From positions 15,932 through 55,900 of the forward strand of contig NZ_JABURH010000159.1 of the NCBI RefSeq assembly GCF_014762765.1: 39,969 nt of DNA. The letters run 5' to 3'. The notes below the pieces were generated by a model that saw only the letters and a list, made by a program, of their open reading frames with translations, was not told the DNA's origin and did not search any database. Below, in pieces: positions 25,361 through 32,000 of this stretch. Each line of letters begins with the position of its first letter. The first letter of the stretch is position 1. Made by a program: the position numbers and the translations under genes. The stretch is from Alcanivorax sp. (GTDB lineage Bacteria; Pseudomonadota; Gammaproteobacteria; Pseudomonadales; Alcanivoracaceae).

Positions 25361-25663
25361 ATGCGACTGCTTTTTCCCCTGATTATCCTCACCCTGCTGG
25401 CCGGCTGTCAGAGTGGCAACGAAGCCGGCAACAAGTTGCCGGACGCCTGCTACCAGCCGCCGGAATCCGGCATGTGCAAGGCCGCCTTCCAGCGTTACTA
25501 CTACGATCAGGACAGCGACAGCTGCAAGAGCTTTACCTGGGGAGGCTGCAAGGGCAGCGTGCCCTTCGAGACCATGGATGCCTGCGTGCAGACCTGTGAC
25601 GCCGACAACAGCGAACCCGCCGCCCCGGCGAAAATCTACCGCAGCAAGGGGGACCCGCAATGA
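25361..25663 (+). CDS. Lipoprotein with a Kunitz/BPTI-type protease inhibitor domain
   Basis: A 100-residue predicted lipoprotein. Residues 1-15 are a short signal with lipobox LLAGC, so Cys16 should be lipidated. Residues 30-79 form a Kunitz domain with six cysteines (30, 39, 55, 63, 75, 79), spaced 8, 15, 7, 11 and 3; the classical pattern is 8, 15, 7, 12, 3. The reactive site Cys39-Lys40-Ala41 equals BPTI Cys14-Lys15-Ala16, so P1 is Lys and trypsin-like proteases are the expected targets. RYYYD and WGGC match the BPTI core. The one-residue deletion falls near the BPTI Asn43-Asn44 loop. The ATG at 25361 follows AAGGA. It overlaps the next gene by 4 bp. Inhibition is inferred, not shown. Confidence 0.88.
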   Translation: MRLLFPLIILTLLAGCQSGNEAGNKLPDACYQPPESGMCKAAFQRYYYDQDSDSCKSFTWGGCKGSVPFETMDACVQTCDADNSEPAAPAKIYRSKGDPQ

Positions 25664-25998
25664 GTCAATCTGCATCCCTGGGCCTGGCCCGGGCGGTTTA
25701 TGTACTGCATCTGGTAGGCCTGATCACCGGTGGCCTGACCGCCGTTGCCGGGGTCATCATTGCCCACCTGCACGCCGGGGATGCACCGCCGCCGTTGCGT
25801 GAGCACTTCCGCTTCCAGTACCGCACCTTCTGGATCGGTCTGCTCTACAGCATCATTGCCGGCATCACCACCCTGGCCTTTATCGGTTGGCTGTTGATGG
25901 TGATCATCACCATCTGGTGGATCGTGCGCTGTGCCCGCGGCCTGAGCACCCTGAATCGCAATGTGGCACCCGCCCGGGTGGATACCTGGGGCTTCTGA
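25660..25998 (+). CDS. Small DUF4870-like membrane protein
   Basis: A 112-residue inner-membrane protein. Hydrophobic segments lie at about residues 10-35 (AVYVLHLVGLITGGLTAVAGVIIA) and 57-89 (FWIGLLYSIIAGITTLAFIGWLLMVIITIWWIVRC), the latter long enough for two passes. Between them is a charged loop with HLHAGDAPPPLREHFRFQYRTFW. This pattern resembles the DUF4870-type small membrane proteins of proteobacteria, whose function is unknown. The ATG at 25660 overlaps the Kunitz lipoprotein stop by 4 bp (ATGA), so the two are translationally coupled. That coupling is the only clue to its role. Confidence 0.8.
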   Translation: MSQSASLGLARAVYVLHLVGLITGGLTAVAGVIIAHLHAGDAPPPLREHFRFQYRTFWIGLLYSIIAGITTLAFIGWLLMVIITIWWIVRCARGLSTLNRNVAPARVDTWGF

Positions 25999-26006
25999 TT
26001 TTGCCA

Positions 26007-26024
26007 CTGTCACAAAGCTGTCAT
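26007..26024 (+). promoter_or_regulatory. Pho box (PhoB binding site) upstream of the DUF2057-like gene
   Basis: CTGTCAC (26007-26013), AAAG spacer, CTGTCAT (26018-26024). This equals the known PhoB site of two CTGTCAT-type 7-mers separated by an AT-rich 4-bp spacer, with a single variant base (C for T). It stands in the 71-bp gap before the lipoprotein gene at 26070. The -10 region is not obvious. The site match is direct; control by PhoB is inferred. Confidence 0.6.
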
Positions 26025-26069
26025 TATGGCCGGCCAGACTGGCTGGCCCGCGCCTACCTAGGAGAGATC

Positions 26070-26774
26070 ATGCTGTCCCTGCGCCTTATCCCCCTCGTTC
26101 TCTGCACCCTGATTCTGTCCGCCTGCGCCCGCAGCCCCGTGGTCCAGCTCTACGACGGTGCCGCCAAACCTGACAGCCAGGTACTGACCGTGCGCGTGCC
26201 CAGCGAAATCGAAGTGTTCACCATCAACGGCAAGGAAGTGGATGGCGCCAACACCTTTTTCGCCACCGACTTCAAGGAACTGAAGTTCACCCCCGGCCGC
26301 TACGAGATCCTCGCCTACTACAAGGAACTGTGGCAGCTGGACGCGGACAACCATGAGATCGTGAAAACCAACCCGGCCAACTTTATCGTCGACGGCAAGG
26401 CCGGCGAGAAATGGCAGCTGGATTACGACAAACCCGCCAACGTGGATGAAGCCCGCGCCCTGGAAGACACCTTTACCGGCTGGGCCCTGAACACCGCCAC
26501 CGGGGAAAAAGTGGCCGCCCAGGAATCCAACCTGATCCTCAAGCGCGGTTTCCTGGCACCCATCACCGGCGAGGAAGTGAGCACCGCTGCCTCCGCAAGC
26601 GTGGCACCCCAACAAGCGGTCGCCCCGGCACCTGCCACCAGCGCTCCGGCTCCGGCCACTCAGGCAGCCCCTGCACCGGCCCCCGCAGCCAGCTACCTGG
26701 ATACCCTGAAAGCCCAGTGGAAACAGGCCACCCCGGAAGAGCGCCGGGAGTTTTTGCAGTGGATAGCTGAATAG
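26070..26774 (+). CDS. DUF2057-like (YccT-type) lipoprotein
   Basis: A 234-residue envelope protein. The N-terminus MLSLRLIPLVLCTLILSACA carries a lipobox (LSAC, Cys19). The main domain has VLTVRVPSEIEVFTINGKEV, FKELKFTPGRYEILAYYKELWQLDADNHEIVKTNPANFIVD and AGEKWQLDYDKPANVDEARA, which fits the DUF2057/YccT family. A Pro/Ala-rich linker (about residues 170-205) leads to a C-terminal helix SYLDTLKAQWKQATPEERREFLQWIAE, a layout I have seen in this family. The frame stays open back to 25887 but the ATG at 26070 has AGGAGA and the signal sequence. A Pho box lies 46 bp upstream, suggesting phosphate-starvation control. Function is unknown. Confidence 0.82.
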   Translation: MLSLRLIPLVLCTLILSACARSPVVQLYDGAAKPDSQVLTVRVPSEIEVFTINGKEVDGANTFFATDFKELKFTPGRYEILAYYKELWQLDADNHEIVKTNPANFIVDGKAGEKWQLDYDKPANVDEARALEDTFTGWALNTATGEKVAAQESNLILKRGFLAPITGEEVSTAASASVAPQQAVAPAPATSAPAPATQAAPAPAPAASYLDTLKAQWKQATPEERREFLQWIAE

Positions 26775-26870
26775 GGTTACGAGTCACGAGAAGCGAGTCG
26801 CGAAAGGCCCCTGAAATATGGGGTTCGCTTCTCGCAACTCGGTACTGACACACTTCTCCACGAAGCCGCT

Positions 26871-27032
26871 GTAGGAGCGCCCTTCCAGGGCGCGAACCTT
26901 GCGAAGCAAGGAATCGCCCAGAGGGCGATCAGGACTTGCCGAACCTGACAGGTTTCTACAGGTAGACCTGACATTCTCTGAAAGTTTTGTCGCCTCGCTG
27001 CGCTCGGTTCGCGCCTCAAGAGGCGCTCCTAC
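26871..27032. repeat. REPIN-like pair between DUF2057-like gene and yjbQ
   Basis: The left unit (26871-26898) reads GTAGGA, stem GCGCCCT, loop TCC, stem AGGGCGC, GAACC. The inverted right unit (27006-27032) has stem GCGCCTC, loop TT, stem GAGGCGC, GAACC. The two arms thus carry different but self-complementary stems. The inner region includes TTGTCGCCTCGCTGCGCTC, which recurs (inverted) in the cluster at 22930-22960. It occupies a 296-bp gap between convergent genes; nothing else was recognised there. Confidence 0.83.
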
Positions 27033-27070
27033 AGCGGCCTGGTAGATGGCGTTGTCGCAACGCCTGCCGA

Positions 27071-27490
27071 TCACTCCCCCTGAATCGTTGCTACCACCCG
27101 TCTTGCCCCGCCATGGTCCCGGTGCTCGCACAGGTAAATTCCCTGCCAGGTGCCCAGCGCCAATCGGCCATTGCTGACCGGCAGGCTCAGTGACGGGCCG
27201 ATCAGCACGCTCTTGATATGGGCGGGCATGTCGTCCGGGCCTTCCAGGGTGTGTTCATAATAAGGCGCGTTTTCCGGCACCATCACATTCAGGTGCCGCT
27301 CCAGATCGCCACGCACATCCGGGTCGGCATTTTCGTTGATGGTCAACGACGCGGAGGTGTGCTGGATAAACAGATGCAGCAACCCCACCTGCATATCCGC
27401 CAGCTCCGGCAAACCCTCCAGTACCTCACGGGTGACCAGGTGGCAGCCTCGGGGCTTGGCGGTTAATGTCAATGTTCTCTGGAACCACAT
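27071..27490 (-). CDS. yjbQ: UPF0047 / YjbQ-family protein
   Basis: A 139-residue protein of the conserved YjbQ family, annotated in databases as secondary thiamine-phosphate synthase enzyme. Conserved blocks are [31 protein letters not shown] and the His-rich [29 protein letters not shown] at the C-terminus. The frame extends to 27547, but [19 protein letters not shown] at 27490 is the family start and has GGAGGAAC upstream. It is divergent from the SDR gene. The enzymatic assignment comes from family knowledge and is not confirmed by neighbours, as no thiamine genes are present. Confidence 0.93.
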   Translation of the reverse strand: MWFQRTLTLTAKPRGCHLVTREVLEGLPELADMQVGLLHLFIQHTSASLTINENADPDVRGDLERHLNVMVPENAPYYEHTLEGPDDMPAHIKSVLIGPSLSLPVSNGRLALGTWQGIYLCEHRDHGGARRVVATIQGE

Positions 27491-27567
27491 TTTCGTTCCT
27501 CCGGATCTTGGCGCCTCGCCCGACCGGCGGCACACTCCGTGCAGCAACTGACAGACAAGGGAACACC

Positions 27568-28374
27568 ATGAAACTGAATGGCCAGACCATTGTACTCACC
27601 GGCGCTTCCAGTGGCATCGGCGCCGAGGCAGCAAAAATCATGGCGCGCCGGGGCGCCACCGTGTGCCTGGTGGCACGCCGGGAAGAACAGTTACGTGAGG
27701 TTCAGGAAGTCATCGAAACAGAGGGTGGCTGCGCCTTTATCTACCCCTGCGACTTGAGCGACAACGTGGCCATCGAGGCCTGCGCCGCACGTATTCTCGC
27801 CGAGCAGCCGCGTATCGATGCGCTGGTGAACAACGCGGCCCATTCTATCCGTCGCCCCATAGAACAATCCCTGGATCGCCTGCACGATTACCAGCGCACC
27901 GTACAGCTCAACTATATTGGTGCCGTGGCCATGACTCTGAAACTGTTGCCGCGTTTTCTCGAGCAGGGCCACGGCCATGTGGTGAATATTTCCAGCCTCT
28001 CCACCCAGGTGCCCATCCCCCTGTTTTCTGCCTACCTGGCCAGCAAGAGCGCCCTGGAATCCTTCACCCGCTCTCTGCAGGCCGAGATGGGCCATCAGGG
28101 CATCAGCACCACGGTGGTGTACTTCCCCATGGTGCGCACGCCCATGTCATCGCGTACCGCCATCTACAAATACATGCCGATGATGCACGTGAAAAAAGCC
28201 GCCGGCTGGATCGTGGAAGCCTGCGAAAAGCGCCCGGCGCGCATCGCCCGCCCCATGGGCAAACTGGGCAGCGTGCTACTCGCCGCCCTCCCCGGCCCGG
28301 CCACCAAACTGCCGCAACCGTTGTTCCGGGGCATGGATAAACTGCTGGCCAGCCAGCTGAAGAAGAAGGGGTAA
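27568..28374 (+). CDS. Short-chain dehydrogenase/reductase (acyl-CoA-reductase-like SDR)
   Basis: A 268-residue classical SDR. The nucleotide-binding motif is TGASSGIG (about residues 11-18), followed by LVARREEQ, which suggests NADP(H), and DALVNNAAH. The catalytic residues are Ser in NISSLS and Tyr/Lys in [11 protein letters not shown]. The second half ([39 protein letters not shown]) recalls the SDR domain of Acr1-type fatty acyl-CoA reductases, but the N-terminal domain of that enzyme is absent. I therefore infer a lipid carbonyl substrate only weakly. The ATG at 27568 follows AAGGGAA; the frame extends to 27466 without coding evidence. Confidence 0.87.
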   Translation: MKLNGQTIVLTGASSGIGAEAAKIMARRGATVCLVARREEQLREVQEVIETEGGCAFIYPCDLSDNVAIEACAARILAEQPRIDALVNNAAHSIRRPIEQSLDRLHDYQRTVQLNYIGAVAMTLKLLPRFLEQGHGHVVNISSLSTQVPIPLFSAYLASKSALESFTRSLQAEMGHQGISTTVVYFPMVRTPMSSRTAIYKYMPMMHVKKAAGWIVEACEKRPARIARPMGKLGSVLLAALPGPATKLPQPLFRGMDKLLASQLKKKG

Positions 28375-28383
28375 AGGCAGATG

Positions 28384-28601
28384 CAAGTTACAAGTTTCAA
28401 GTTGCAACGCGGATGAGGCTTGTGCGTTAGCCGCCTATGCTCTGCCCGCGATTCGCGGTAAAGCCTCAAAGACGCTCAAGACTGTCTGTAGATGCCGGGC
28501 ACCACTGAGCAAGAAAAACGGCACCTTTCACAGTAATCGCGGCCAAGGCCAGCCTGCACCACCTTGCCTCGCCCGCGTTGCAACTTGAAACTTGCAACTT
28601 G
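28384..28601. repeat. CAAGTTTCAAG-type inverted repeat element (copy 1)
   Basis: Arms 28384-28411 and 28574-28601 are 28 bp long and complementary with one mismatch (GTTTCAAGTTGCAACGCG core), around 162 bp without a gene. The element lies between convergent SDR and dehydrogenase genes, 9 bp after one stop and 4 bp before the other. A second copy of the same arms is at 36998-37146. The inner sequences of the two copies do not look alike. Confidence 0.82.
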
Positions 28602-28605
28602 AAAC

Positions 28606-29559
28606 TCAACTCACCACGTTAATCGCACTGCCCGCCTGCCACTGACGAATATTTTCCACCACACCGTCCAGCAAGCGTTGTCGGCACTCTCTCGTGCCCC
28701 AGGCGTTGTGCGGGGTGATAATCAGATTGGGAATGTCCGCCGCCAGCAACGGATGATCCGCCGGTGGCGGTTCGCTGCTGAGTACGTCCAGGCCGGCGCC
28801 GCCCAGGTGGCCAGAACGCAGGGCATCGGCCAGCGCCGGTTCATCAATCAGGCCACCCCGGGCGGTGTTGATCAGAAAGGCGCCGGGCTTCATTTGCGCG
28901 ATAAAGGACGCATTCACCAGCTTGTCGGTCTGCGCCGTCAGCGGACAATGCAGGCTGAGCACATCCGCCTGCGGCAGCAACTCCGCCAACGCCACCCGCC
29001 CGGACTGGCCGCCATGGCGCTGGAAGGATTCCGCCACCAACACCTGCATGCCCAGCGCCTCTGCCAACCGTGCCACTTCCCGGCCCAGATCGCCGTGGCC
29101 GATCAGCCCCAGGGTCTTGCCGGCCAGTTCCATGATCGGGTGATTCAGCAGACAGAACTGGGCCGCCCGGCTCCAGGCACCGGCTTTCACATCCCGGTCG
29201 TACTGATGCCAGCGGGTGGCCAGTGACAGCATCAACGTCAAGGTGTGCTGGGCCACCGACGCCCGCGCATAACCGCTCACATTGCACACGGTGATGCCCA
29301 ACTCCCGGGCCGCATCCAGGTCCACATTATTGGTACCGGTGGCACAAATGCAGATAAGCTTGAGGGACGGGCAGGCTTTCAGGGTAGCCGCATCCAGCAC
29401 CACCTTGTTGGTGATAACCACCTGGGCCCCGTCCAGACGCGCCAGCCGATCTTCCGGGCGAGTCAGCGGATGAAAGGTCCAGGGCATCAAGGCCTCAAGG
29501 GCGGCGAAGTCCATCTCGTCGGGGTTGAGGGTATCGGTGTCGAGAAAAACGCCCTGCAT
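28606..29559 (-). CDS. D-2-hydroxyacid dehydrogenase (glycerate dehydrogenase / hydroxypyruvate reductase-like)
   Basis: NAD(P)-dependent reductase of 317 residues. The Rossmann motif is TLGLIGHGDLGREVARLAEALG (about residues 147-168). Catalytic residues are Arg in NTARGGLID, Glu in LSSEPP and His in ITPHNAWG. The N-terminal substrate domain contains ICICATGTNNVDLDAARELGI. The sequence is closest in feel to HprA/glycerate dehydrogenases, but substrate choice among hydroxypyruvate, glyoxylate and related acids cannot be fixed. AAGGTGA precedes the ATG. It is divergent from the DUF523 gene, with only 38 bp between the starts. Confidence 0.9.
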   Translation of the reverse strand: MQGVFLDTDTLNPDEMDFAALEALMPWTFHPLTRPEDRLARLDGAQVVITNKVVLDAATLKACPSLKLICICATGTNNVDLDAARELGITVCNVSGYARASVAQHTLTLMLSLATRWHQYDRDVKAGAWSRAAQFCLLNHPIMELAGKTLGLIGHGDLGREVARLAEALGMQVLVAESFQRHGGQSGRVALAELLPQADVLSLHCPLTAQTDKLVNASFIAQMKPGAFLINTARGGLIDEPALADALRSGHLGGAGLDVLSSEPPPADHPLLAADIPNLIITPHNAWGTRECRQRLLDGVVENIRQWQAGSAINVVS

Positions 29560-29597
29560 GTTCGGTCACCTTTATCGGGGAAGAAGGGAGGTGTTCC

Positions 29598-30266
29598 ATG
29601 CTAACGGATTTGCTGGAAAAGATGGGCTTCACCCTGCCACAGCATGACTGGCAGAAACCGGTGGTGGGCGTCAGTGCCTGCCTGCTCGGCCAGAAGGTTC
29701 GCTACGACGGCGACCACAAACACAACGCCATCCTGGTCCACCAGCTCGGCCCCTTGCTGCGCTTTCGCGATACCTGTCCGGAAGTGGCCATTGGCCTGCC
29801 GGTCCCGCGCCCGCCCATTCAGGTAGTGCAGGTGGATGACACCCTTCGCGTGCAAGGCGTGGACAATCCACAGCAGGATGTCACCGACGCGCTGGAAGAC
29901 GTGGCCACCCGGCTCGGGGAACCGCTCAGCGGGTTTGTCCTGAAAGCCCGCTCCCCCAGTTGCGGCCACCTGAGCACCCCGGTGCACAACACCACGGGCC
30001 AGCAGATCGGCATGGCTTCCGGCGCCTTCGCCCGCAAGCTCCACGAATTATTTCCGCGCATTCCCCTGGCCAACGACAGCGACCTGGAAAAGCCCGCGTT
30101 TCTGCAGAGTTTTCTGTTGCAGGTGTACTGCTACCACCAGTGGCATCACAGCACACACCAGGGCCAATGGCTCCATGACATGCAGGCACAGAGCGAACAA
30201 CTGGACGAACCGCTGCATAGCGGCCTGCGCCATTATCTGGATAAGCTTGGGCAGGCGATGCATTGA
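29598..30266 (+). CDS. DUF523-family protein (TudS thiouracil desulfidase-like)
   Basis: A 222-residue protein whose first two thirds match DUF523: GVSACLLGQKVRYDGDHK, FRDTCPEVAIGLPVPRPP and GFVLKARSPSCG. The three cysteines (in SACLLG, CPEV and SPSCG) are the ones that hold the [4Fe-4S] cluster in characterised TudS desulfidases. The rest continues GMASGAFARKLHELFPRIPLANDSDLEKP, and a C-terminal extension of about 60 residues (QSFLLQVYCYHQWHH and onward) follows. That tail is longer than in minimal TudS and may be a truncated DUF1722-like start. GGGAGG precedes the ATG. Sulfur removal from thio-bases is inferred from family. Confidence 0.87.
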   Translation: MLTDLLEKMGFTLPQHDWQKPVVGVSACLLGQKVRYDGDHKHNAILVHQLGPLLRFRDTCPEVAIGLPVPRPPIQVVQVDDTLRVQGVDNPQQDVTDALEDVATRLGEPLSGFVLKARSPSCGHLSTPVHNTTGQQIGMASGAFARKLHELFPRIPLANDSDLEKPAFLQSFLLQVYCYHQWHHSTHQGQWLHDMQAQSEQLDEPLHSGLRHYLDKLGQAMH

Positions 30267-30270
30267 AAAG

Positions 30271-30302
30271 CAATGAATAGTTAATAATGAATAATTAATA
30301 GC
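30271..30302. repeat. AT-rich dispersed repeat after the DUF523 gene
   Basis: The segment CAATGAATAGTTAATAATGA then ATAATTAATAGC is the inverted near-copy (about 28 of 30 bases) of the AT-rich unit at 8871-8900. It begins 5 bp after the DUF523 stop. Placement right after a stop codon repeats what is seen for the other copies. Confidence 0.75.
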
Positions 30303-30434
30303 TAAATCCAAAACCGGGGTCCGGGCTGCGAATTCAGGTTTTCGAAACTCGCTACTTTTACCCGGTTTCGTGGGGAATCAATGCGCGCTATCGTGGTCGG
30401 TAAGGGACCCCAACAGCGACCCGGCGAGGATGTC

Positions 30435-31898
30435 ATGACACAGCAACAGGACCGGCTGCTCTGGATCGACGGCCAATATAGCCCAGGCAACGACAACCAG
30501 TTCTTCGACACCATCAACCCGGCCACCAACCAGGTAATCTGCCGGGTTGCCCAGGCCACCCCCGACGATGTGAACCGTGCCGTGCAGGCGGCCAAACGGG
30601 CCCAGCCCGCCTGGCAGGCTCTTGGCGGCGTGGAGCGCGGTCGCATCCTGATGCGCACCGCCCAGTTGCTGCGCGAACATCGCGACGAAATTGCCCAGCT
30701 GGAAACCCTGGATGCGGGCAAGCCCATCGCCGAAACCCCGGAAGCGGATGTGGATTCCGCCATCGATTGCCTGGAGTACTTCGCCGGCCAGGCCAGCTCC
30801 CTGCAGGGGGAATACCAGCAGGTGCCCGGCGGTTTCTTCTACACCCGCCCGGAACCCCTGGGCGTGTGCGCCGGCATCGGTGCCTGGAACTACCCGGTGC
30901 AGATCGCCAGCTGGAAAGCCGCCCCCGCCCTGGCCGCCGGTAATGCGCTGGTCTACAAACCCTCGGAAGTCACGCCCCTGTCCGCCCTGCGTCTGGCAGA
31001 GCTGTTCAAGGAAGCTGGCCTGCCCGACGGCATCTTCAATGTGGTGCAGGGTTTCCGGGAAACCGGTGAAGCCCTCACCGGCCACCCGGACGTGGCCAAG
31101 GTCTCCCTCACCGGCGGGGTCCCCACCGGCAAGGCCGTGATGCGCGCCGCCGCCGACACCCTCAAGGGCGTGACCCTGGAACTGGGCGGCAAGTCGCCAC
31201 TGATCATCTTCGAGGATGCGGATCTGGATAACGCCGTGTCCGCCGCCATGCTCGCCAACTTCTACACCCAGGGGCAGATCTGCACCAACGGCACCCGCGT
31301 CTTTGTGCACGAGAGCATCAAGGATGCCTTTGTGGAAAAACTGCTGGCCCGTGTCGGCACCCTGACCCTGGGCGACCCCATGGACCCGGCCACGGAAGTG
31401 GGCCCGCTGATCAGCCGCCAGCACATGCAGCACGTGCTCAACTATATCGAGATCGGCAAGGAAGAAGGCGGCCAGGTGCTGATCGGTGGTGGCAAGGCCG
31501 AGGTGGATGGCATGCCGGACGGCAACTTCGTCTTGCCCACGGTATTCGATGGCCTCAATGACGAGATGCGCATCGTCCGAGAGGAAATCTTCGGGCCGGT
31601 GTTGTCACTGCTCAGCTTCCGCGATGAAGACGAGGTCGTCGCCCGCGCCAACAACACCGACTTCGGTCTGGCCGGCGGTGTCTTCACCCGCGACATCAAT
31701 CGCGGCCATCGCATGGCGGAACGGATCGATGCCGGTATCGTGTGGGTAAACCACTACAACCTGACGCCCATCGAAATGCCCTTCGGTGGTTTCAAGCAAT
31801 CCGGCATCGGCAAGGAAAACAGCCGCCGCGCCTTCGCCCACTACACCCGCCTGAAGACGGTGTACGTGGCGCAAGAGGATGTGGACTCGCCCTATTAA
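30435..31898 (+). CDS. betB: Betaine-aldehyde dehydrogenase BetB
   Basis: Oxidises betaine aldehyde to the osmoprotectant glycine betaine with NAD(P)+. It has 487 residues. Catalytic residues are Glu in LELGGKSPLIIFED and Cys in QGQICTNGTRVFVHE; the NGTRV motif after the Cys is typical of BADH. Other marks are IGAWNYPVQIASWKAAPALAAGNA and WVNHYNLTPIEMPFGGFKQSGIGKENS. The frame extends to 30381; the ATG at 30435 has GAGGA upstream and begins MTQQQDRLLWIDGQY. It faces betA, convergently, and no betI regulator is adjacent, unlike E. coli. Confidence 0.97.
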   Translation: MTQQQDRLLWIDGQYSPGNDNQFFDTINPATNQVICRVAQATPDDVNRAVQAAKRAQPAWQALGGVERGRILMRTAQLLREHRDEIAQLETLDAGKPIAETPEADVDSAIDCLEYFAGQASSLQGEYQQVPGGFFYTRPEPLGVCAGIGAWNYPVQIASWKAAPALAAGNALVYKPSEVTPLSALRLAELFKEAGLPDGIFNVVQGFRETGEALTGHPDVAKVSLTGGVPTGKAVMRAAADTLKGVTLELGGKSPLIIFEDADLDNAVSAAMLANFYTQGQICTNGTRVFVHESIKDAFVEKLLARVGTLTLGDPMDPATEVGPLISRQHMQHVLNYIEIGKEEGGQVLIGGGKAEVDGMPDGNFVLPTVFDGLNDEMRIVREEIFGPVLSLLSFRDEDEVVARANNTDFGLAGGVFTRDINRGHRMAERIDAGIVWVNHYNLTPIEMPFGGFKQSGIGKENSRRAFAHYTRLKTVYVAQEDVDSPY

Positions 31899-31917
31899 AG
31901 TCAGACAAAGGCATTTC

Positions 31918-31987
31918 TACCACAGAGGTCACCGAGTTCACTGAGTAAAAATCTTTCTCTGTGCTCTCTGTGTCCTCTGTGGTGAAA
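31918..31987. repeat. CACAGAGG-type inverted repeat between betB and betA
   Basis: Arms at about 31919-31947 (ACCACAGAGGTCACCGAG and on) and 31957-31985 (CTGTGTCCTCTGTGGT) are imperfectly complementary, with an A-rich loop. It sits between convergent betB and betA, 19 bp and 13 bp from their stops. It could act as a two-way terminator. The same family is nested at 17766-17838, and a half copy is at 35999. Confidence 0.8.
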
Positions 31988-32000
31988 ATTTGATGCCCGT

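Noticed and set aside
30378-31433. 351-codon minus-strand frame opposite betB
   Set aside because: Gly/His-rich antisense shadow of a clear dehydrogenase gene.
17716-32000. CRISPR array
   Set aside because: The repeats are inverted pairs with irregular spacing and no regular unit-spacer pattern, and no cas gene is present.
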